Origin: Halomonas alkalicola
Lineage (GTDB): Bacteria; Pseudomonadota; Gammaproteobacteria; Pseudomonadales; Halomonadaceae
Direction of reading: 5' to 3'
DNA: 64,000 nt
Assembly (NCBI RefSeq): GCF_030704205.1
Contig: NZ_CP131913.1
Coordinates: 3,100,001 to 3,164,000 of the forward strand
Part shown: piece after piece, positions 37,213 to 48,573 of the stretch
Numbering within the stretch: the stretch's first letter is position 1
Layout of the letters: each line of letters opens with the position of its first letter
The notes under the pieces: model-generated
Told to the model about the DNA's origin: nothing
The model's database searches: none
What the model saw: only the letters and a program-made list of their open reading frames with translations
Translations under genes and position numbers: made by a program

Positions 37213-38250
37213 CTAGAAACCCGATTCGAGCGTGTCGAGGATGCGTCGGTAGCTGGCGAAGCGCTCGGGATGAATGTCGCCCCGCTCAAGCGCTGCGAGC
37301 AGCGCGCACCCAGGCTCCTGGCGGTGGCGGCAGTCGCGGAAGCGGCAGTGCCCCAGCAGGTCGCGGAACTCGATGAAGCCCTCGGCGACCTGCTGCTCGT
37401 CGAGGTGGCCGAGGCCGAACTCGCGGATCCCGGGCGAGTCGATCAGCTCTGCCTCCACGGCGCTCGGCAGCGTGTAGAGGCGCGCCGTGGTGGTGGTATG
37501 GGTGCCCTTGCGACTGTCCTTGGACAGCGCCCCGATGCGCAGTTCCTCGTCGGGCAACAGGCGGTCGATCAGCGACGACTTGCCCACGCCGCTCTGGCCC
37601 ACGAACACCGAGGTGCGCCCGGACAGCCGGGCGTGCAGGGCGTCGAGGCCCTCCTCGCGCTCGGTGGTACTGGCCACCACCGGGTAGCCCAGCGCCTCGT
37701 AGCGATGCAGCAGCGCCATCAGCTCGCCGCCGCCCTCGGGCAGCAGGTCGATCTTGTTGAGCACCAGCACCGGGGCGATGCCGGTGGCCTCGGCGGCCAC
37801 CAGGTAGCGGTCGATCAGGTTGGGGTGGGGCTCGGGCTCCACGGCGAACACGATCAGGATCTGGTCGATATTGGCGGCCACCGGCTTGAGCTGGCCGCGG
37901 GCGTCGGGGCGTTCCAGCACGCTTTCCCGCTCGCCGCGGGCCACCACCACGCCTTCCACGATGGCGCCCTCGGCGTCCTGGCGGCCGCGCCAGATCACCC
38001 GGTCGCCGGTGACCAGGCCCTCCAGGTTGGCGCGCAGGTGGCAGCGTACCGGCTCGCTGGCCCCCTCCGGGCGCACGTCCAGGGTGCGCCCGAAGTGGGC
38101 TACGACCCGGCCGGGCTGCTCGGGACCGTACTCGCCGGCGGCCAGCTTCTCGCTGTCCTTCTCGTCGAGCCGGGCGGCGCGGGCGGCCCGTTCGGCCTGG
38201 ATCTTCTCGATGCGCCAGCGCTGCTGGCGGTTCAACTTGCGTTTGCTCAT
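37213..38250 (-). CDS. rsgA: Ribosome small-subunit GTPase RsgA
   Basis: A late-stage 30S assembly GTPase that checks the decoding centre. An N-terminal OB fold precedes the circularly permuted G domain, in which G4 (LNKIDLLP) comes before G1 ([13 protein letters not shown]) and G3 ([10 protein letters not shown]). A C-terminal zinc knuckle follows ([14 protein letters not shown]). The 345-residue form begins at 38250 with the Lys/Arg-rich [18 protein letters not shown] typical of the family. It is divergent from orn across about 100 bp, as in E. coli. Confidence 0.93.
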   Translation of the reverse strand: MSKRKLNRQQRWRIEKIQAERAARAARLDEKDSEKLAAGEYGPEQPGRVVAHFGRTLDVRPEGASEPVRCHLRANLEGLVTGDRVIWRGRQDAEGAIVEGVVVARGERESVLERPDARGQLKPVAANIDQILIVFAVEPEPHPNLIDRYLVAAEATGIAPVLVLNKIDLLPEGGGELMALLHRYEALGYPVVASTTEREEGLDALHARLSGRTSVFVGQSGVGKSSLIDRLLPDEELRIGALSKDSRKGTHTTTTARLYTLPSAVEAELIDSPGIREFGLGHLDEQQVAEGFIEFRDLLGHCRFRDCRHRQEPGCALLAALERGDIHPERFASYRRILDTLESGF

Positions 38251-38353
38251 GGGGGCCCGATGCTCGTTACAATGTCGATCATTGTACTCACCCTGGGCGC
38301 CCGCTGTCGCGAGCCGCGCGGCGCCATGCAAGGACCTCACCCAAGGAATAGCG

Positions 38354-38947
38354 ATGAGCCAGCGCAACGAACCCAAGGATCCGCGCCAGAACCGTCTGGT
38401 ATGGATCGACCTGGAGATGACCGGGCTCGACCCGGAGAAGGAGCGGATCATCGAGGTGGCGACCCTGGTCACCGATGCCGAGCTCAACGTCGTGGCCGAG
38501 GGGCCGGTGATCGCCGTCAGGCAGCCCGACGGCCTGCTCGAGGCCATGGACGAGTGGTGCACCCGGACCCACGGTGAGTCGGGGCTGACCGCGCGGGTCA
38601 AAGCGAGCACCGTCGACACCGCCGAAGCCGAGCGCCGTACTCTCGAGTTCCTGCGCGAGCACGTGGCGCCCGGTACCTCGCCCATGTGCGGCAACAGCGT
38701 GCATCAGGACCGTCGCTTCATGGAGCGGGAGATGCCCGAGCTGCTGGCCTTCTTCCACTACCGCAACCTGGACGTCTCGACCCTCAAGGAACTGGCCAGG
38801 CGCTGGAACCCCGGCGCCATGGCGGGCTTCCAGAAGCGCAACGTTCACCTGGCCATGGATGACATCAAGGAGTCCATCGCCGAGCTTGCCCACTACCGCG
38901 CGACCTTCCTGCGCCTGCCGGGCCAGCGGAGCGATGAGGAGGAGTAG
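38354..38947 (+). CDS. orn: Oligoribonuclease
   Basis: A DEDDh 3'-5' exoribonuclease that degrades di- to pentaribonucleotides and clears pGpG. The motifs are [20 protein letters not shown] (DE), [12 protein letters not shown] (D), and [13 protein letters not shown] (H and D). The length of 197 residues is slightly more than in E. coli (181) because of the Asp/Glu C-terminal tail and a short N-terminal extension. AAGGAATAGCG precedes the ATG. It is divergent from rsgA and convergent with queG, two bases apart. Confidence 0.95.
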   Translation: MSQRNEPKDPRQNRLVWIDLEMTGLDPEKERIIEVATLVTDAELNVVAEGPVIAVRQPDGLLEAMDEWCTRTHGESGLTARVKASTVDTAEAERRTLEFLREHVAPGTSPMCGNSVHQDRRFMEREMPELLAFFHYRNLDVSTLKELARRWNPGAMAGFQKRNVHLAMDDIKESIAELAHYRATFLRLPGQRSDEEE

Positions 38948-38949
38948 GG

Positions 38950-40044
38950 TCAGCCGCTGGCGATCAGCGCCCGGCGCTTCTCGCGCTGGCGGGCCAGCGC
39001 CCAGCGCACGTGCTCGCGCACCAGGTCGGAGGGGTAGGGCAGGCGCGCCCTGAGGGCGGTCTCCACCGCCTCGCTCCAGGGGGCGTTGCCGAGCCCCACG
39101 GCGAGGTTGCGCAGCCAGCGCGCGTAGCCGATGCGGCGGATCGGGCTGCCGGCGGTCTTCTCCAGGAACTCCTCCTCGCCCCAGGCGAAGAGCGCGAGCA
39201 GGCTGGCGCGGTCCAGGTCGTGGCGCGGCGCGAAGTCGGGCTCCCGGGTCGCCCGCGCAAAGCGGGTGAAGGGGCAGACCAGCTGGCAGTCGTCGCAACC
39301 GAACACCCGGTTGCCCATGGCCTCCCGGAAATGTTCTGGGATGGCGCCGTGGAGCTCGATGGTGAGGTAGGAGATGCAGGCCCGGGCGTCCACCACCCGG
39401 TCCGCGACAATGGCACCGGTGGGGCAGGCGGTGCGGCAGGCGCTGCAGCTGCCACAGTGCTCGTCCTCGAAGGGCGGGTCCACCGGCAGCGGTAGGTCGG
39501 TGTAGAGCTCCCCCAGGAAGAAGAGCGAGCCGGCCTTCGGGTTGAGCAGCATGGCGTTCTTGCCGAACCAGCCGAGCCCCGCCTTGCGCGCCAACGCTCG
39601 CTCCATCACCGGGGCGGAGTCCACGAAGGCACGGTAGCCGATGGGGCCCACCTCGGCCTCGATCCGCTGGGCCAGGGTCGCCAGGCGCTTGCGCATCAGC
39701 TTGTGGTAGTCGCGGCCGGTGGCGTAGCGCGACACATAGGCGCGCTCGGGCTGGCCCAGCACCTTGGCTGTTTCCACCTCGGCGGGCAGGTAGTCCAGCC
39801 GCACGCTGATCACCCGGACCGTCCCCGGCTCCAGCTCCGCGGGACGGGTGCGCTTGGTGCCGTGCTTGGCCATGAAGCCCATCTCGCCGTGGAAGCCGGC
39901 ATCCAGCCAGCGCGCCAGGCGCTCCTCGTCCTCGGCCAGGTCCACGTCGGTGATGCCGAGCTGCTGGAAACCGAGCTCGCGGCCCCAGGCCTTGATGCGC
40001 TCGGCCAGGGCGGTGAGGTCGGCGGGGGGGGGGGAGTGGCTCAT
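38950..40044 (-). CDS. queG: Epoxyqueuosine reductase QueG
   Basis: The last step of queuosine synthesis in tRNA, reducing epoxyqueuosine with a cobalamin cofactor. Two [4Fe-4S] clusters are marked by CGSCSACRTACPTGAI and CDDCQLVCPFTR. The cobalamin-binding N-terminal part includes YATGRDYHKLMRKRL and GWFGKNAMLL. The C-terminal HEAT-like tail has RIGYARWLRNLAVGLGNA. The start at 40044 (MSHSPPP) is immediately followed by an 11-G run on the plus strand (40024-40034), which encodes the Pro residues. The ribosome site is weak. It is divergent from nnr. Confidence 0.9.
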   Translation of the reverse strand: MSHSPPPADLTALAERIKAWGRELGFQQLGITDVDLAEDEERLARWLDAGFHGEMGFMAKHGTKRTRPAELEPGTVRVISVRLDYLPAEVETAKVLGQPERAYVSRYATGRDYHKLMRKRLATLAQRIEAEVGPIGYRAFVDSAPVMERALARKAGLGWFGKNAMLLNPKAGSLFFLGELYTDLPLPVDPPFEDEHCGSCSACRTACPTGAIVADRVVDARACISYLTIELHGAIPEHFREAMGNRVFGCDDCQLVCPFTRFARATREPDFAPRHDLDRASLLALFAWGEEEFLEKTAGSPIRRIGYARWLRNLAVGLGNAPWSEAVETALRARLPYPSDLVREHVRWALARQREKRRALIASG

Positions 40045-40142
40045 GATCGCGAAAATACCGGGCAAGTGAGGCCTGGCGATTGGCGCCGGGGCCGGGAAAC
40101 GACACACTGATGGTAAAGCAACCCCCCGCCAGGAGACACCGG

Positions 40143-41666
40143 ATGTCTGACGAGACCCTGCTCCCCCTCTACCGCGCCGAGCAGGTGCGCGAGCTCGACC
40201 GGCGCACCATCGCCGGCGGCATCGCCGGCTTCGCCCTGATGCAGCGGGCCAGCGTCGCCGCCTGGCAGCTGCTGCGCCAGCGCTGGCCCGGGGTGCGCCG
40301 GCTCACGGTGCTGTGCGGTGCCGGCAACAACGGCGGCGATGGCCATGTGCTCGCGGCCCTGGCCGCCGCTGAGGGCCTGGCCGTGCAGCGTATCCTGCTC
40401 AAGGGCATCGACGAGCTCGCAGGCGATGCCCGGCTCGCCGCCGACATGGCCACGGCGGCCGGCGTGGGCGCCGAGCCGTGGCGCGCCGGCATGGCGCTGG
40501 AGGGGGAGCTGGTGGTGGATGCGCTGCTCGGCACCGGACTCACCGGGGAGGTGCGCGGCGCCTTCCGGGAAGCCATCGCCGCCATCAATGCCTCGGGCCG
40601 GCCGGTGTACGCCGTCGATATCCCTTCCGGGCTGCATGCCGACACCGGCGCGGTGCTGGGGGAGGCGGTGCGTGCCACCGCGACGGTCACCTTCATCGGC
40701 GACAAGCTGGGGCTCCACACCGGGGCGGCGGCGGATCACGTCGGCGAACACCATTTTTGCGCGCTGGGCGTGGATGCCGGGGCCGAGGAGGACCTGGTGC
40801 CGGCGGCATGGCGGCTGGAGGAAGCGCTGATCCGGGCCTGGCTGCCGCCGCGGCGGCGGACCGCCCACAAGGGCGACTGCGGCCATGTGCTGATCCTGGG
40901 CGGCGCGCCGGGCTTCGGCGGGGCGGCGCTGCTCGCCGCCGAGGCGAGCGCCCGGCTGGGGGCCGGCAAGGTGAGCCTGGCCACCGCGCCCGAGCACGTC
41001 ACGGCAAGCCTGGTTCGCAGCCCCGAGGTGATGGCCCACGGGGTGCGCGGGGCCGGCGATCTCGGCGAGCTGCCTCGCCAGGCCGACGCGCTGGTGGTGG
41101 GCCCGGGCCTGGGGCAGGGCAGCTGGGGCCAGGGCGTGCTGCAGGCGGCGCTGGCGTCCGGCCGGCCGCTGGTGGTGGATGCCGATGGCCTCAACCTGCT
41201 GGCGGCGCGCTTTTCAGGGCACACCCGCGACGATTGGATCCTCACCCCTCACCCCGGCGAGGCGGCCCGCCTGCTCGGCGGCACGGCTGCCGAGGTGGAG
41301 GCGGACCGCCCCGCCGCGGCCCTGGCGCTGCGCGAGCGCTTCGGCGGCGTGGTGGTGCTCAAGGGAGCCGGTACCCTGGTGGCGGGGCCCGCGGGGCTTG
41401 CCGTCTGCCCCTTCGGCAACCCCGGCATGGCCAGCGGCGGGATGGGCGATGCGCTCTCCGGCATGCTCGGTGCGCTGCTGGCCCAGGGGGTGCCGCTGGA
41501 GGCCGCGGCCCGCCTGGGCGTGCTGGTGCTGGTGCATGCCCGGGCCGCGGATCTCGCCGCGGCGAAGGCCGGGGAGCGTGGTCTGCTGGCCGGTGATCTG
41601 GCATCCTATGCGCGAATTCTGGTCAACCCGACGATGGGCGGTGACGATGCTGCTGCGACTCGATGA
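40143..41666 (+). CDS. nnr: Bifunctional NAD(P)HX epimerase/dehydratase (Nnr)
   Basis: Repairs hydrated NAD(P)H. The N-terminal YjeF_N epimerase (residues about 1-210) has CGAGNNGGDGHVLA and AVDIPSGLHADTG. The C-terminal ADP/ATP-dependent dehydratase (about 220-505) has GHVLILGGAPGFGGAALLAAEA, PLVVDADGLNLLA, LTPHPGEAARLLG, VVLKGAGTLVA and NPGMASGGMGDALSGMLG. AGGAGA precedes the ATG at 40143. It opens the nnr-tsaE-amiB-mutL series and its end overlaps tsaE by 20 bp. Confidence 0.92.
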   Translation: MSDETLLPLYRAEQVRELDRRTIAGGIAGFALMQRASVAAWQLLRQRWPGVRRLTVLCGAGNNGGDGHVLAALAAAEGLAVQRILLKGIDELAGDARLAADMATAAGVGAEPWRAGMALEGELVVDALLGTGLTGEVRGAFREAIAAINASGRPVYAVDIPSGLHADTGAVLGEAVRATATVTFIGDKLGLHTGAAADHVGEHHFCALGVDAGAEEDLVPAAWRLEEALIRAWLPPRRRTAHKGDCGHVLILGGAPGFGGAALLAAEASARLGAGKVSLATAPEHVTASLVRSPEVMAHGVRGAGDLGELPRQADALVVGPGLGQGSWGQGVLQAALASGRPLVVDADGLNLLAARFSGHTRDDWILTPHPGEAARLLGGTAAEVEADRPAAALALRERFGGVVVLKGAGTLVAGPAGLAVCPFGNPGMASGGMGDALSGMLGALLAQGVPLEAAARLGVLVLVHARAADLAAAKAGERGLLAGDLASYARILVNPTMGGDDAAATR

Positions 41667-42165
41667 TGAAGCGCGCCAGGTGAGCCTGGGCGAGTGCCTG
41701 GGGCGGGCCCTGGAGGGGCGTGGCCTGGTCTATCTCGAGGGGGAGCTGGGCGCCGGCAAGACCACCCTGGCCCGCGGCGTGCTGCGGGCCTATGGCCACC
41801 GTGGCGCCGTGAAGAGCCCCACCTATACCCTGGTGGAGCCCTATGAGCTGGACGGGGTGCGGGTCCACCATTTCGACCTCTATCGGCTGGGTGACCCCGA
41901 GGAGCTGGAGTTCATCGGGGGGCGCGACCTCTTGGGCGAGGATGTCCTGTGCCTCGTGGAGTGGCCCGGGCGCGGCGAGGGCTGGCTGCCCGAGCCCGAT
42001 CTGCGCATCGCCCTGTCGCTGGCCGAGGTGGGCCGGGAGGCTCGGCTCGAGGCCTTCACCGCGCGGGGCGAGCAGCTGCTGGCCAGGCTGGCGGCCATGC
42101 CGGAGCTGGCCGCCAGCCTCCGCAAGGAACCCGATGACGCCAGGGGAGGCGACACCGCACCATGA
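41647..42165 (+). CDS. tsaE: tRNA threonylcarbamoyladenosine synthesis ATPase TsaE
   Basis: A P-loop ATPase that cycles the TsaBD complex during t6A37 formation. Walker A is EGELGAGKTTLARGVLRA. VKSPTYTLVEPYE and VHHFDLYRLGDPEELEFIG follow, then LVEWPGRGEGWLP, all family blocks. The length of 172 residues is near the E. coli size (153). The start at 41647 lies inside the 3' end of nnr; a GTG six bases earlier is possible. It overlaps amiB by four bases. Confidence 0.92.
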   Translation: MLLRLDDEARQVSLGECLGRALEGRGLVYLEGELGAGKTTLARGVLRAYGHRGAVKSPTYTLVEPYELDGVRVHHFDLYRLGDPEELEFIGGRDLLGEDVLCLVEWPGRGEGWLPEPDLRIALSLAEVGREARLEAFTARGEQLLARLAAMPELAASLRKEPDDARGGDTAP

Positions 42166-43613
42166 GCAAGTGGCTACTTCGCGGCCTGCTGGCCGCCACC
42201 CTGCTGTGGCTTCCCCTGGCAGGCCTCAAGGCCGCCGAGGTGGAGAACGTGCGCCTGTGGGCGGCGCCGGACCATGCCCGCCTGGTGTTCGACCTCGCCT
42301 CGCCGACCCAGGCCAATATCTTCGCGCTCGACAACCCGCGGCGCCTGGTGATCGACCTCGACGACAGCCGCATGGCCGCCGACCTGGCCGGCATCGACCT
42401 CGCCGGCAGCGCCATCAGCCGCATTCGCAGCGGTACGCGCGACGGCAACGGCCTGCGCGTGGTGCTGGAGCTCGAGCGCGACGTGGAGCCCCGCCACTTC
42501 ACCCTGGCGCCCAATGACCAGTATGGCCACCGCCTGGTGGTGGATCTCGAGTACCCCGGCGAGAGCGCCGTGCAGGACCCCATCGACCCCATCGAGGCGA
42601 TGATCCGCGAGCAGGAGATCGCCGCCAACCGCGCCCGCGCTGAATCGAGCGGTGCCCCGGCCCAGGTGAGCCCGGAGCCGGCGGTGGCCCTGCAGCAGGC
42701 CCAGCCCCATCCCCGGCGCGATATCATCATCGCCATCGACCCCGGCCACGGCGGCGAGGATCCCGGGGCCATCGGCCCCGGCGGCACCCGTGAGAAGGAC
42801 GTGGTGATGCAGATCTCGCGGCGCCTGCAGCGGCTGGTGGACGAGGCGGAGGGGTTCCGGGCGGTGATGATCCGCGACGGTGACTACTACATCGGCCTGC
42901 GCCAGCGCACCCAGATCGCCCGGGACCAGAAGGCCGACTTCTTCGTCTCCATCCACGCCGACGCCTTCACCAGCCCCCGTCCCCAGGGCAGCTCGGTCTA
43001 TGCACTCTCCCAGCGTGGCGCCACCTCGGAGACCGCCCAGTGGCTGGGGCTGGCGGCCAGCGAGAACCGCGCCGACCTGATCGGCGGCGTCGACGGCAAC
43101 CTCTCCCTCAAGGACAAGGACGAGGTGCTGCGCGGCGTGCTGCTCGACCTGACCATGACCGCCACCCTCAACGACTCGCTCTCCATCGGCGGCCAGGTGC
43201 TCGACCAGCTGGGCCGGGTCAACCGCCTGCATCGCAACCGGGTGGAGCAGGCCGGCTTCATGGTGCTGAAGTCGCCGGATATCCCGTCGCTACTGATCGA
43301 GACCGGCTTCATCTCCAACCCGGACGAGGAGCGCCGGCTGCGCGATCCGAACCATCAGCAGGGCCTGGCCCGGGCGATCTTCGCGGGCCTGCAGGATCAC
43401 TTCCGGCGCAACCCGCCGCCGGCCAGCCTGCTGGCCTGGCAGCGCGACAACAACCGCACCACCGGCGGCAACGAGTACCGCATCCAACCCGGCGATACGC
43501 TCTCGCAGATCGCCGCCCGGCACAACGTCTCCACGGATCGGCTCAAGCAGGCCAACGAGCTCAATGGCGACGTGATCCGTGTGGGACAGGTACTGCGCAT
43601 CCCGCGCTCCTGA
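42162..43613 (+). CDS. amiB: N-acetylmuramoyl-L-alanine amidase (AmiB-like) with LysM
   Basis: A periplasmic amidase that splits septal peptidoglycan. The signal peptide ([22 protein letters not shown]) is followed by an AMIN domain (about 27-135, [18 protein letters not shown]) for septal targeting. A linker leads to the Amidase_3 zinc domain (about 185-415): [12 protein letters not shown] with His, REKDVVMQI with Glu, FVSIHADAF with His, and [11 protein letters not shown] with the catalytic Glu. A C-terminal LysM ([19 protein letters not shown]) completes it. The LysM makes it like AmiB of Pseudomonas and Vibrio. Translation is coupled to tsaE (ATGA). Confidence 0.92.
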   Translation: MSKWLLRGLLAATLLWLPLAGLKAAEVENVRLWAAPDHARLVFDLASPTQANIFALDNPRRLVIDLDDSRMAADLAGIDLAGSAISRIRSGTRDGNGLRVVLELERDVEPRHFTLAPNDQYGHRLVVDLEYPGESAVQDPIDPIEAMIREQEIAANRARAESSGAPAQVSPEPAVALQQAQPHPRRDIIIAIDPGHGGEDPGAIGPGGTREKDVVMQISRRLQRLVDEAEGFRAVMIRDGDYYIGLRQRTQIARDQKADFFVSIHADAFTSPRPQGSSVYALSQRGATSETAQWLGLAASENRADLIGGVDGNLSLKDKDEVLRGVLLDLTMTATLNDSLSIGGQVLDQLGRVNRLHRNRVEQAGFMVLKSPDIPSLLIETGFISNPDEERRLRDPNHQQGLARAIFAGLQDHFRRNPPPASLLAWQRDNNRTTGGNEYRIQPGDTLSQIAARHNVSTDRLKQANELNGDVIRVGQVLRIPRS

Positions 43614-43633
43614 ATCGAAGGGCAGGCAGTGAT

Positions 43634-45604
<1,971 letters not shown>

Positions 45605-45633
45605 TTGCCCTTGTCATTGCCTCCGGGCTTTCC

Positions 45634-45744
45634 AGGAGCGCTGGGGGCAGGTCGCAGCGAGGGTCTTTTTCCAGGGAAGGAAAAAGTAGCGTACAGGGAG
45701 GTATTTACAGCGCCCTCGCGGAGGCCTGTCGCCAGGCAAGCTCC
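45634..45744 (+). repeat. Dispersed nested-hairpin repeat, copy G
   Basis: It has the best inner hairpin of the family: CTTTTTCC-AGGGAA-GGAAAAAG, eight perfect pairs. The second stem is GCGAGGG/CCCTCGC, again different in sequence but perfectly paired. GTAGCG, TACAGGGAGGTATT and GGCCTGTCGCC match copies A and F. It lies between mutL and miaA, interrupting an otherwise tight gene series. Confidence 0.85.
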
Positions 45745-45791
45745 TTAATCTGTAAGTCATGCAATTGATTGAAAAGAGCGGCTGATACGCA

Positions 45792-46730
45792 ATGCCAGAT
45801 ACCCGTCCTCCCGCCATCCTGCTGGTGGGGCCCACCGCCGCCGGCAAGACCGACCTCGCCATCGCGCTCCACGAGCGGCTCGGCTGCGAGCTGATCAGCG
45901 TCGACTCCGCCATGGTCTACCGCGGTATGGATATCGGCAGCGCCAAGCCCTCCGCGGAGGAGCTCGCCCGGGCGCCCCATCGGCTGATCGACATCCTCGA
46001 CCCCGCCGAACCCTACTCGGCGGCGGATTTCCGCGAGGATGCCCTGCGCGAGATGGCCGAGATCACGGCGTCAGGCCGGGTGCCGCTGCTGGTCGGCGGC
46101 ACCATGATGTACCTGAAGCAGCTGCTGCACGGGGTGGCCAACCTGCCCTCCTCGGATCCGGCGGTGCGCGCCGAGCTTGAGGCCGAGGCTGCGGCACATG
46201 GCCTTGCCGCCCTGCACCAGGCGCTCGCCCGGGTCGATCCGGCCTCGGCGGCCCGCATCCACCCCAACGATCCCCAGCGGCTGATGCGGGCGCTGGAGGT
46301 GTATCGGCTCAGCGGCCGGCCGCTGAGCGAGCTGTGGGCCGAGCAGCGGCCTGAAACCTTTCCCTGGCGCACGCTGTCGATAGGGCTCGCCCCGGCGGAT
46401 CGCGCCGTGCTGCACGAGCGCATCGCCCGACGCTTCGACGCCATGCTGGCCGGCGGTTTCATCGAGGAGGTGGCGGCACTCAAGGCGCGCGGCGATCTGC
46501 ACCCGGAGCTGCCATCGATGAAGAGCGTCGGCTATCGCCAGGTCTGGGCCTATCTCGACGGCGAGTATGATCGCGAGACCCTGCGCCATCGCGGTATCGT
46601 CGCGACCCGCCAGCTGGCCAAGCGCCAGCTGACCTGGATGCGCAGCTGGGAGGGGCTTGCCTGGGTCGACAGCCTGGGGCCTGACCCCCTGGGCGAAGTG
46701 CTGAAACTCGTGCGCGATTTCGGCACTTAG
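45792..46730 (+). CDS. miaA: tRNA dimethylallyltransferase MiaA
   Basis: Adds the isopentenyl group to A37 of tRNAs reading UNN codons. The P-loop [18 protein letters not shown] is followed by [35 protein letters not shown], the R-x-L-x-R region [17 protein letters not shown] and [15 protein letters not shown]. The length of 312 residues is typical (E. coli 316). It precedes hfq as in most gammaproteobacteria. The ribosome site before the ATG is poor. Confidence 0.95.
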   Translation: MPDTRPPAILLVGPTAAGKTDLAIALHERLGCELISVDSAMVYRGMDIGSAKPSAEELARAPHRLIDILDPAEPYSAADFREDALREMAEITASGRVPLLVGGTMMYLKQLLHGVANLPSSDPAVRAELEAEAAAHGLAALHQALARVDPASAARIHPNDPQRLMRALEVYRLSGRPLSELWAEQRPETFPWRTLSIGLAPADRAVLHERIARRFDAMLAGGFIEEVAALKARGDLHPELPSMKSVGYRQVWAYLDGEYDRETLRHRGIVATRQLAKRQLTWMRSWEGLAWVDSLGPDPLGEVLKLVRDFGT

Positions 46731-46853
46731 CGTATGATACGCCTTTCACGAGCCGGGTAGCCGGGCCCCTCGCGGCGTCGGCGATGCCAGTGAGGCAACA
46801 GCAGTACGCCACGAAATAACATCAACCCCAGAGACAATTTCAGGGAGAGCAAC

Positions 46854-47102
46854 ATGTCCAAAGGGCAGTCCCTTCAAGATCCGTACCTGAACATCCTGCG
46901 CAAGGAGCGCATCCCGGTATCGATTTTCCTGGTCAACGGCATCAAGCTGCAGGGCCAGATCGAATCTTTCGACCAGTTCGTCATCCTGCTGCGCAACACC
47001 GTGAGCCAGATGGTCTACAAGCACGCCATCTCCACCGTGGTGCCGTCACGCAACGTGCGTCTGCCGGCCCAGGACCCTGCCGCGCCGCAGGACAGTCAGT
47101 GA
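46854..47102 (+). CDS. hfq: RNA chaperone Hfq
   Basis: A hexameric Sm-like protein that helps small RNAs pair with mRNAs. Sm1 ([20 protein letters not shown] through QFVILLRNT) and Sm2 ([14 protein letters not shown]) are intact. The C-terminal tail is short ([12 protein letters not shown]), as in Pseudomonas, unlike the long E. coli tail. AGGGAGAGCAAC precedes the ATG. hflX begins eight bases after the stop. Confidence 0.97.
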   Translation: MSKGQSLQDPYLNILRKERIPVSIFLVNGIKLQGQIESFDQFVILLRNTVSQMVYKHAISTVVPSRNVRLPAQDPAAPQDSQ

Positions 47103-47110
47103 GGTAGTGA

Positions 47111-48439
47111 TTGTTTTTTGAACGCCCCGACGCCGGTGAAACGGCCGTCCTCGTCCATGTGGACTTCCAGGACGAACAGAAGCGCGAGGATGCAGGCGAG
47201 TTCCTCGAGCTCGTCCGCTCCGCCGGCGCCGTGCCGGCCACCCTGCTGACCGGCAGCCGTCAGCGGCCGGATCCGCGTACCTTCGTGGGCTCCGGCAAGC
47301 TGGAGGAGCTCCGCGAGGCCAAGACGGTGCACGGTGCCGAGCTGGTGATCTTCAACCACGCCCTGAGCCCCTCCCAGGAGCGCAATCTCGAGCGTGAGCT
47401 CAAGTGCCGGGTGCTCGACCGCACCGGCCTGATCCTCGATATATTCGCCCAGCGGGCGCGTACCCACGAGGGCAAGCTGCAGGTGGAGCTCGCCCAGTTG
47501 GAATACATGTCGACCCGCCTGGTACGCGGCTGGACCCACCTGGAGCGCCAGAAGGGCGGTATCGGACTGCGCGGTCCCGGCGAGACCCAGCTGGAGACCG
47601 ACCGCCGCCTGCTGCGCGCCCGCATCAAGTCGATCCACAAGCGCCTCGACAAGGTGCGCGGCCAGCGCGAGCAGAACCGTCGCTCCCGGGCCCGGGCCGA
47701 GATTCCCAGCGTCTCCCTGGTGGGCTACACCAACGCGGGCAAGTCAACGCTCTTCAACGCCCTGACCTCCTCCGAGGTCTATGCGGCCGACCAGCTCTTC
47801 GCTACCCTCGACCCGACGCTGCGGCGCCTGGAGGTCGAGGACGTGGGCCCGGTGGTGCTGGCCGATACCGTCGGCTTCATCCGCCACCTGCCCCACAAGC
47901 TGGTGGAGGCGTTTCGCGCCACCCTGCAGGAGGCCGCCGAGGCGACCCTGCTGGTGCATGTGATCGATGCCGCCGACCCGGACCGCGAGCTCAACGTGCA
48001 GCAGGTCGAGCTGGTGCTCGACGAGATCGGCGCCCTCGAGGTGCCGATGCTCAAGGTGATGAACAAGATCGACCTGCTCGACAGCGCGCCGCGCATCGAG
48101 CGCGACGGCGAGGGGCGCCCCGAGGTGGTGTGGCTCTCGGCGCAGGAGGGCAGGGGGCTGGACCTGCTGGCCCAGGCCCTGGCCGAGCGGCTGGCGGACG
48201 ACGTCCTCGACTTCTCCCTCAGCCTGGGGCCGGCCCAGGGCCGCCTGCGTGCGGCCCTTCACGAACTGGGGGCAGTGCGTGAAGAGGCCTTCGACGAGCA
48301 GGGCGACACCCGGCTGCAGGTGCGCCTGCCGCGGCGCGACTTCCTGCAGCTGATGTCGCGACTCGGCGAGCGCGCCGATGATTATCTCCCCGAGGCCCTG
48401 CACGACCGCGAGGCCTGGGAAGAGCAGGGGGCAGACTAG
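47111..48439 (+). CDS. hflX: Ribosome-associated GTPase HflX
   Basis: A GTPase that splits stalled or stressed ribosomes. The N-terminal HflX domain (about 1-190) includes DPRTFVGSGKLEEL and GPGETQLETDRRLL. It leads via a coiled coil to the G domain, with G1 GYTNAGKSTLFNALT, G3 DTVGFIRHLPH and G4 NKIDLLD. It uses a rare TTG start, supported by GAGG seven bases upstream and by MFFERPDAGETAVLVHVDF aligning with the family's N-terminus. It is co-transcribed with hfq. Confidence 0.93.
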   Translation: MFFERPDAGETAVLVHVDFQDEQKREDAGEFLELVRSAGAVPATLLTGSRQRPDPRTFVGSGKLEELREAKTVHGAELVIFNHALSPSQERNLERELKCRVLDRTGLILDIFAQRARTHEGKLQVELAQLEYMSTRLVRGWTHLERQKGGIGLRGPGETQLETDRRLLRARIKSIHKRLDKVRGQREQNRRSRARAEIPSVSLVGYTNAGKSTLFNALTSSEVYAADQLFATLDPTLRRLEVEDVGPVVLADTVGFIRHLPHKLVEAFRATLQEAAEATLLVHVIDAADPDRELNVQQVELVLDEIGALEVPMLKVMNKIDLLDSAPRIERDGEGRPEVVWLSAQEGRGLDLLAQALAERLADDVLDFSLSLGPAQGRLRAALHELGAVREEAFDEQGDTRLQVRLPRRDFLQLMSRLGERADDYLPEALHDREAWEEQGAD

Positions 48440-48523
48440 CAGCGGGCGGCTGATAACAACGACGACATGGACGACGGGCGCCACCGTCCCGGATGGAGGG
48501 GCGCCGACAGGATCGCAACCGAG

Positions 48524-48549
48524 GCCCCGGCCGGCTTGCCGGCCGGGGC
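48524..48549 (+). other. Twelve-bp perfect GC hairpin between hflX and hflK
   Basis: GCCCCGGCCGGC pairs with GCCGGCCGGGGC over a two-base centre (four-base effective loop). No T tract follows. In the 134-bp gap between hflX and hflK it may act as an mRNA-stability or partial-termination element. Confidence 0.45.
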
Positions 48550-48573
48550 AGTAACGCATAGTGGAGAAGACCT

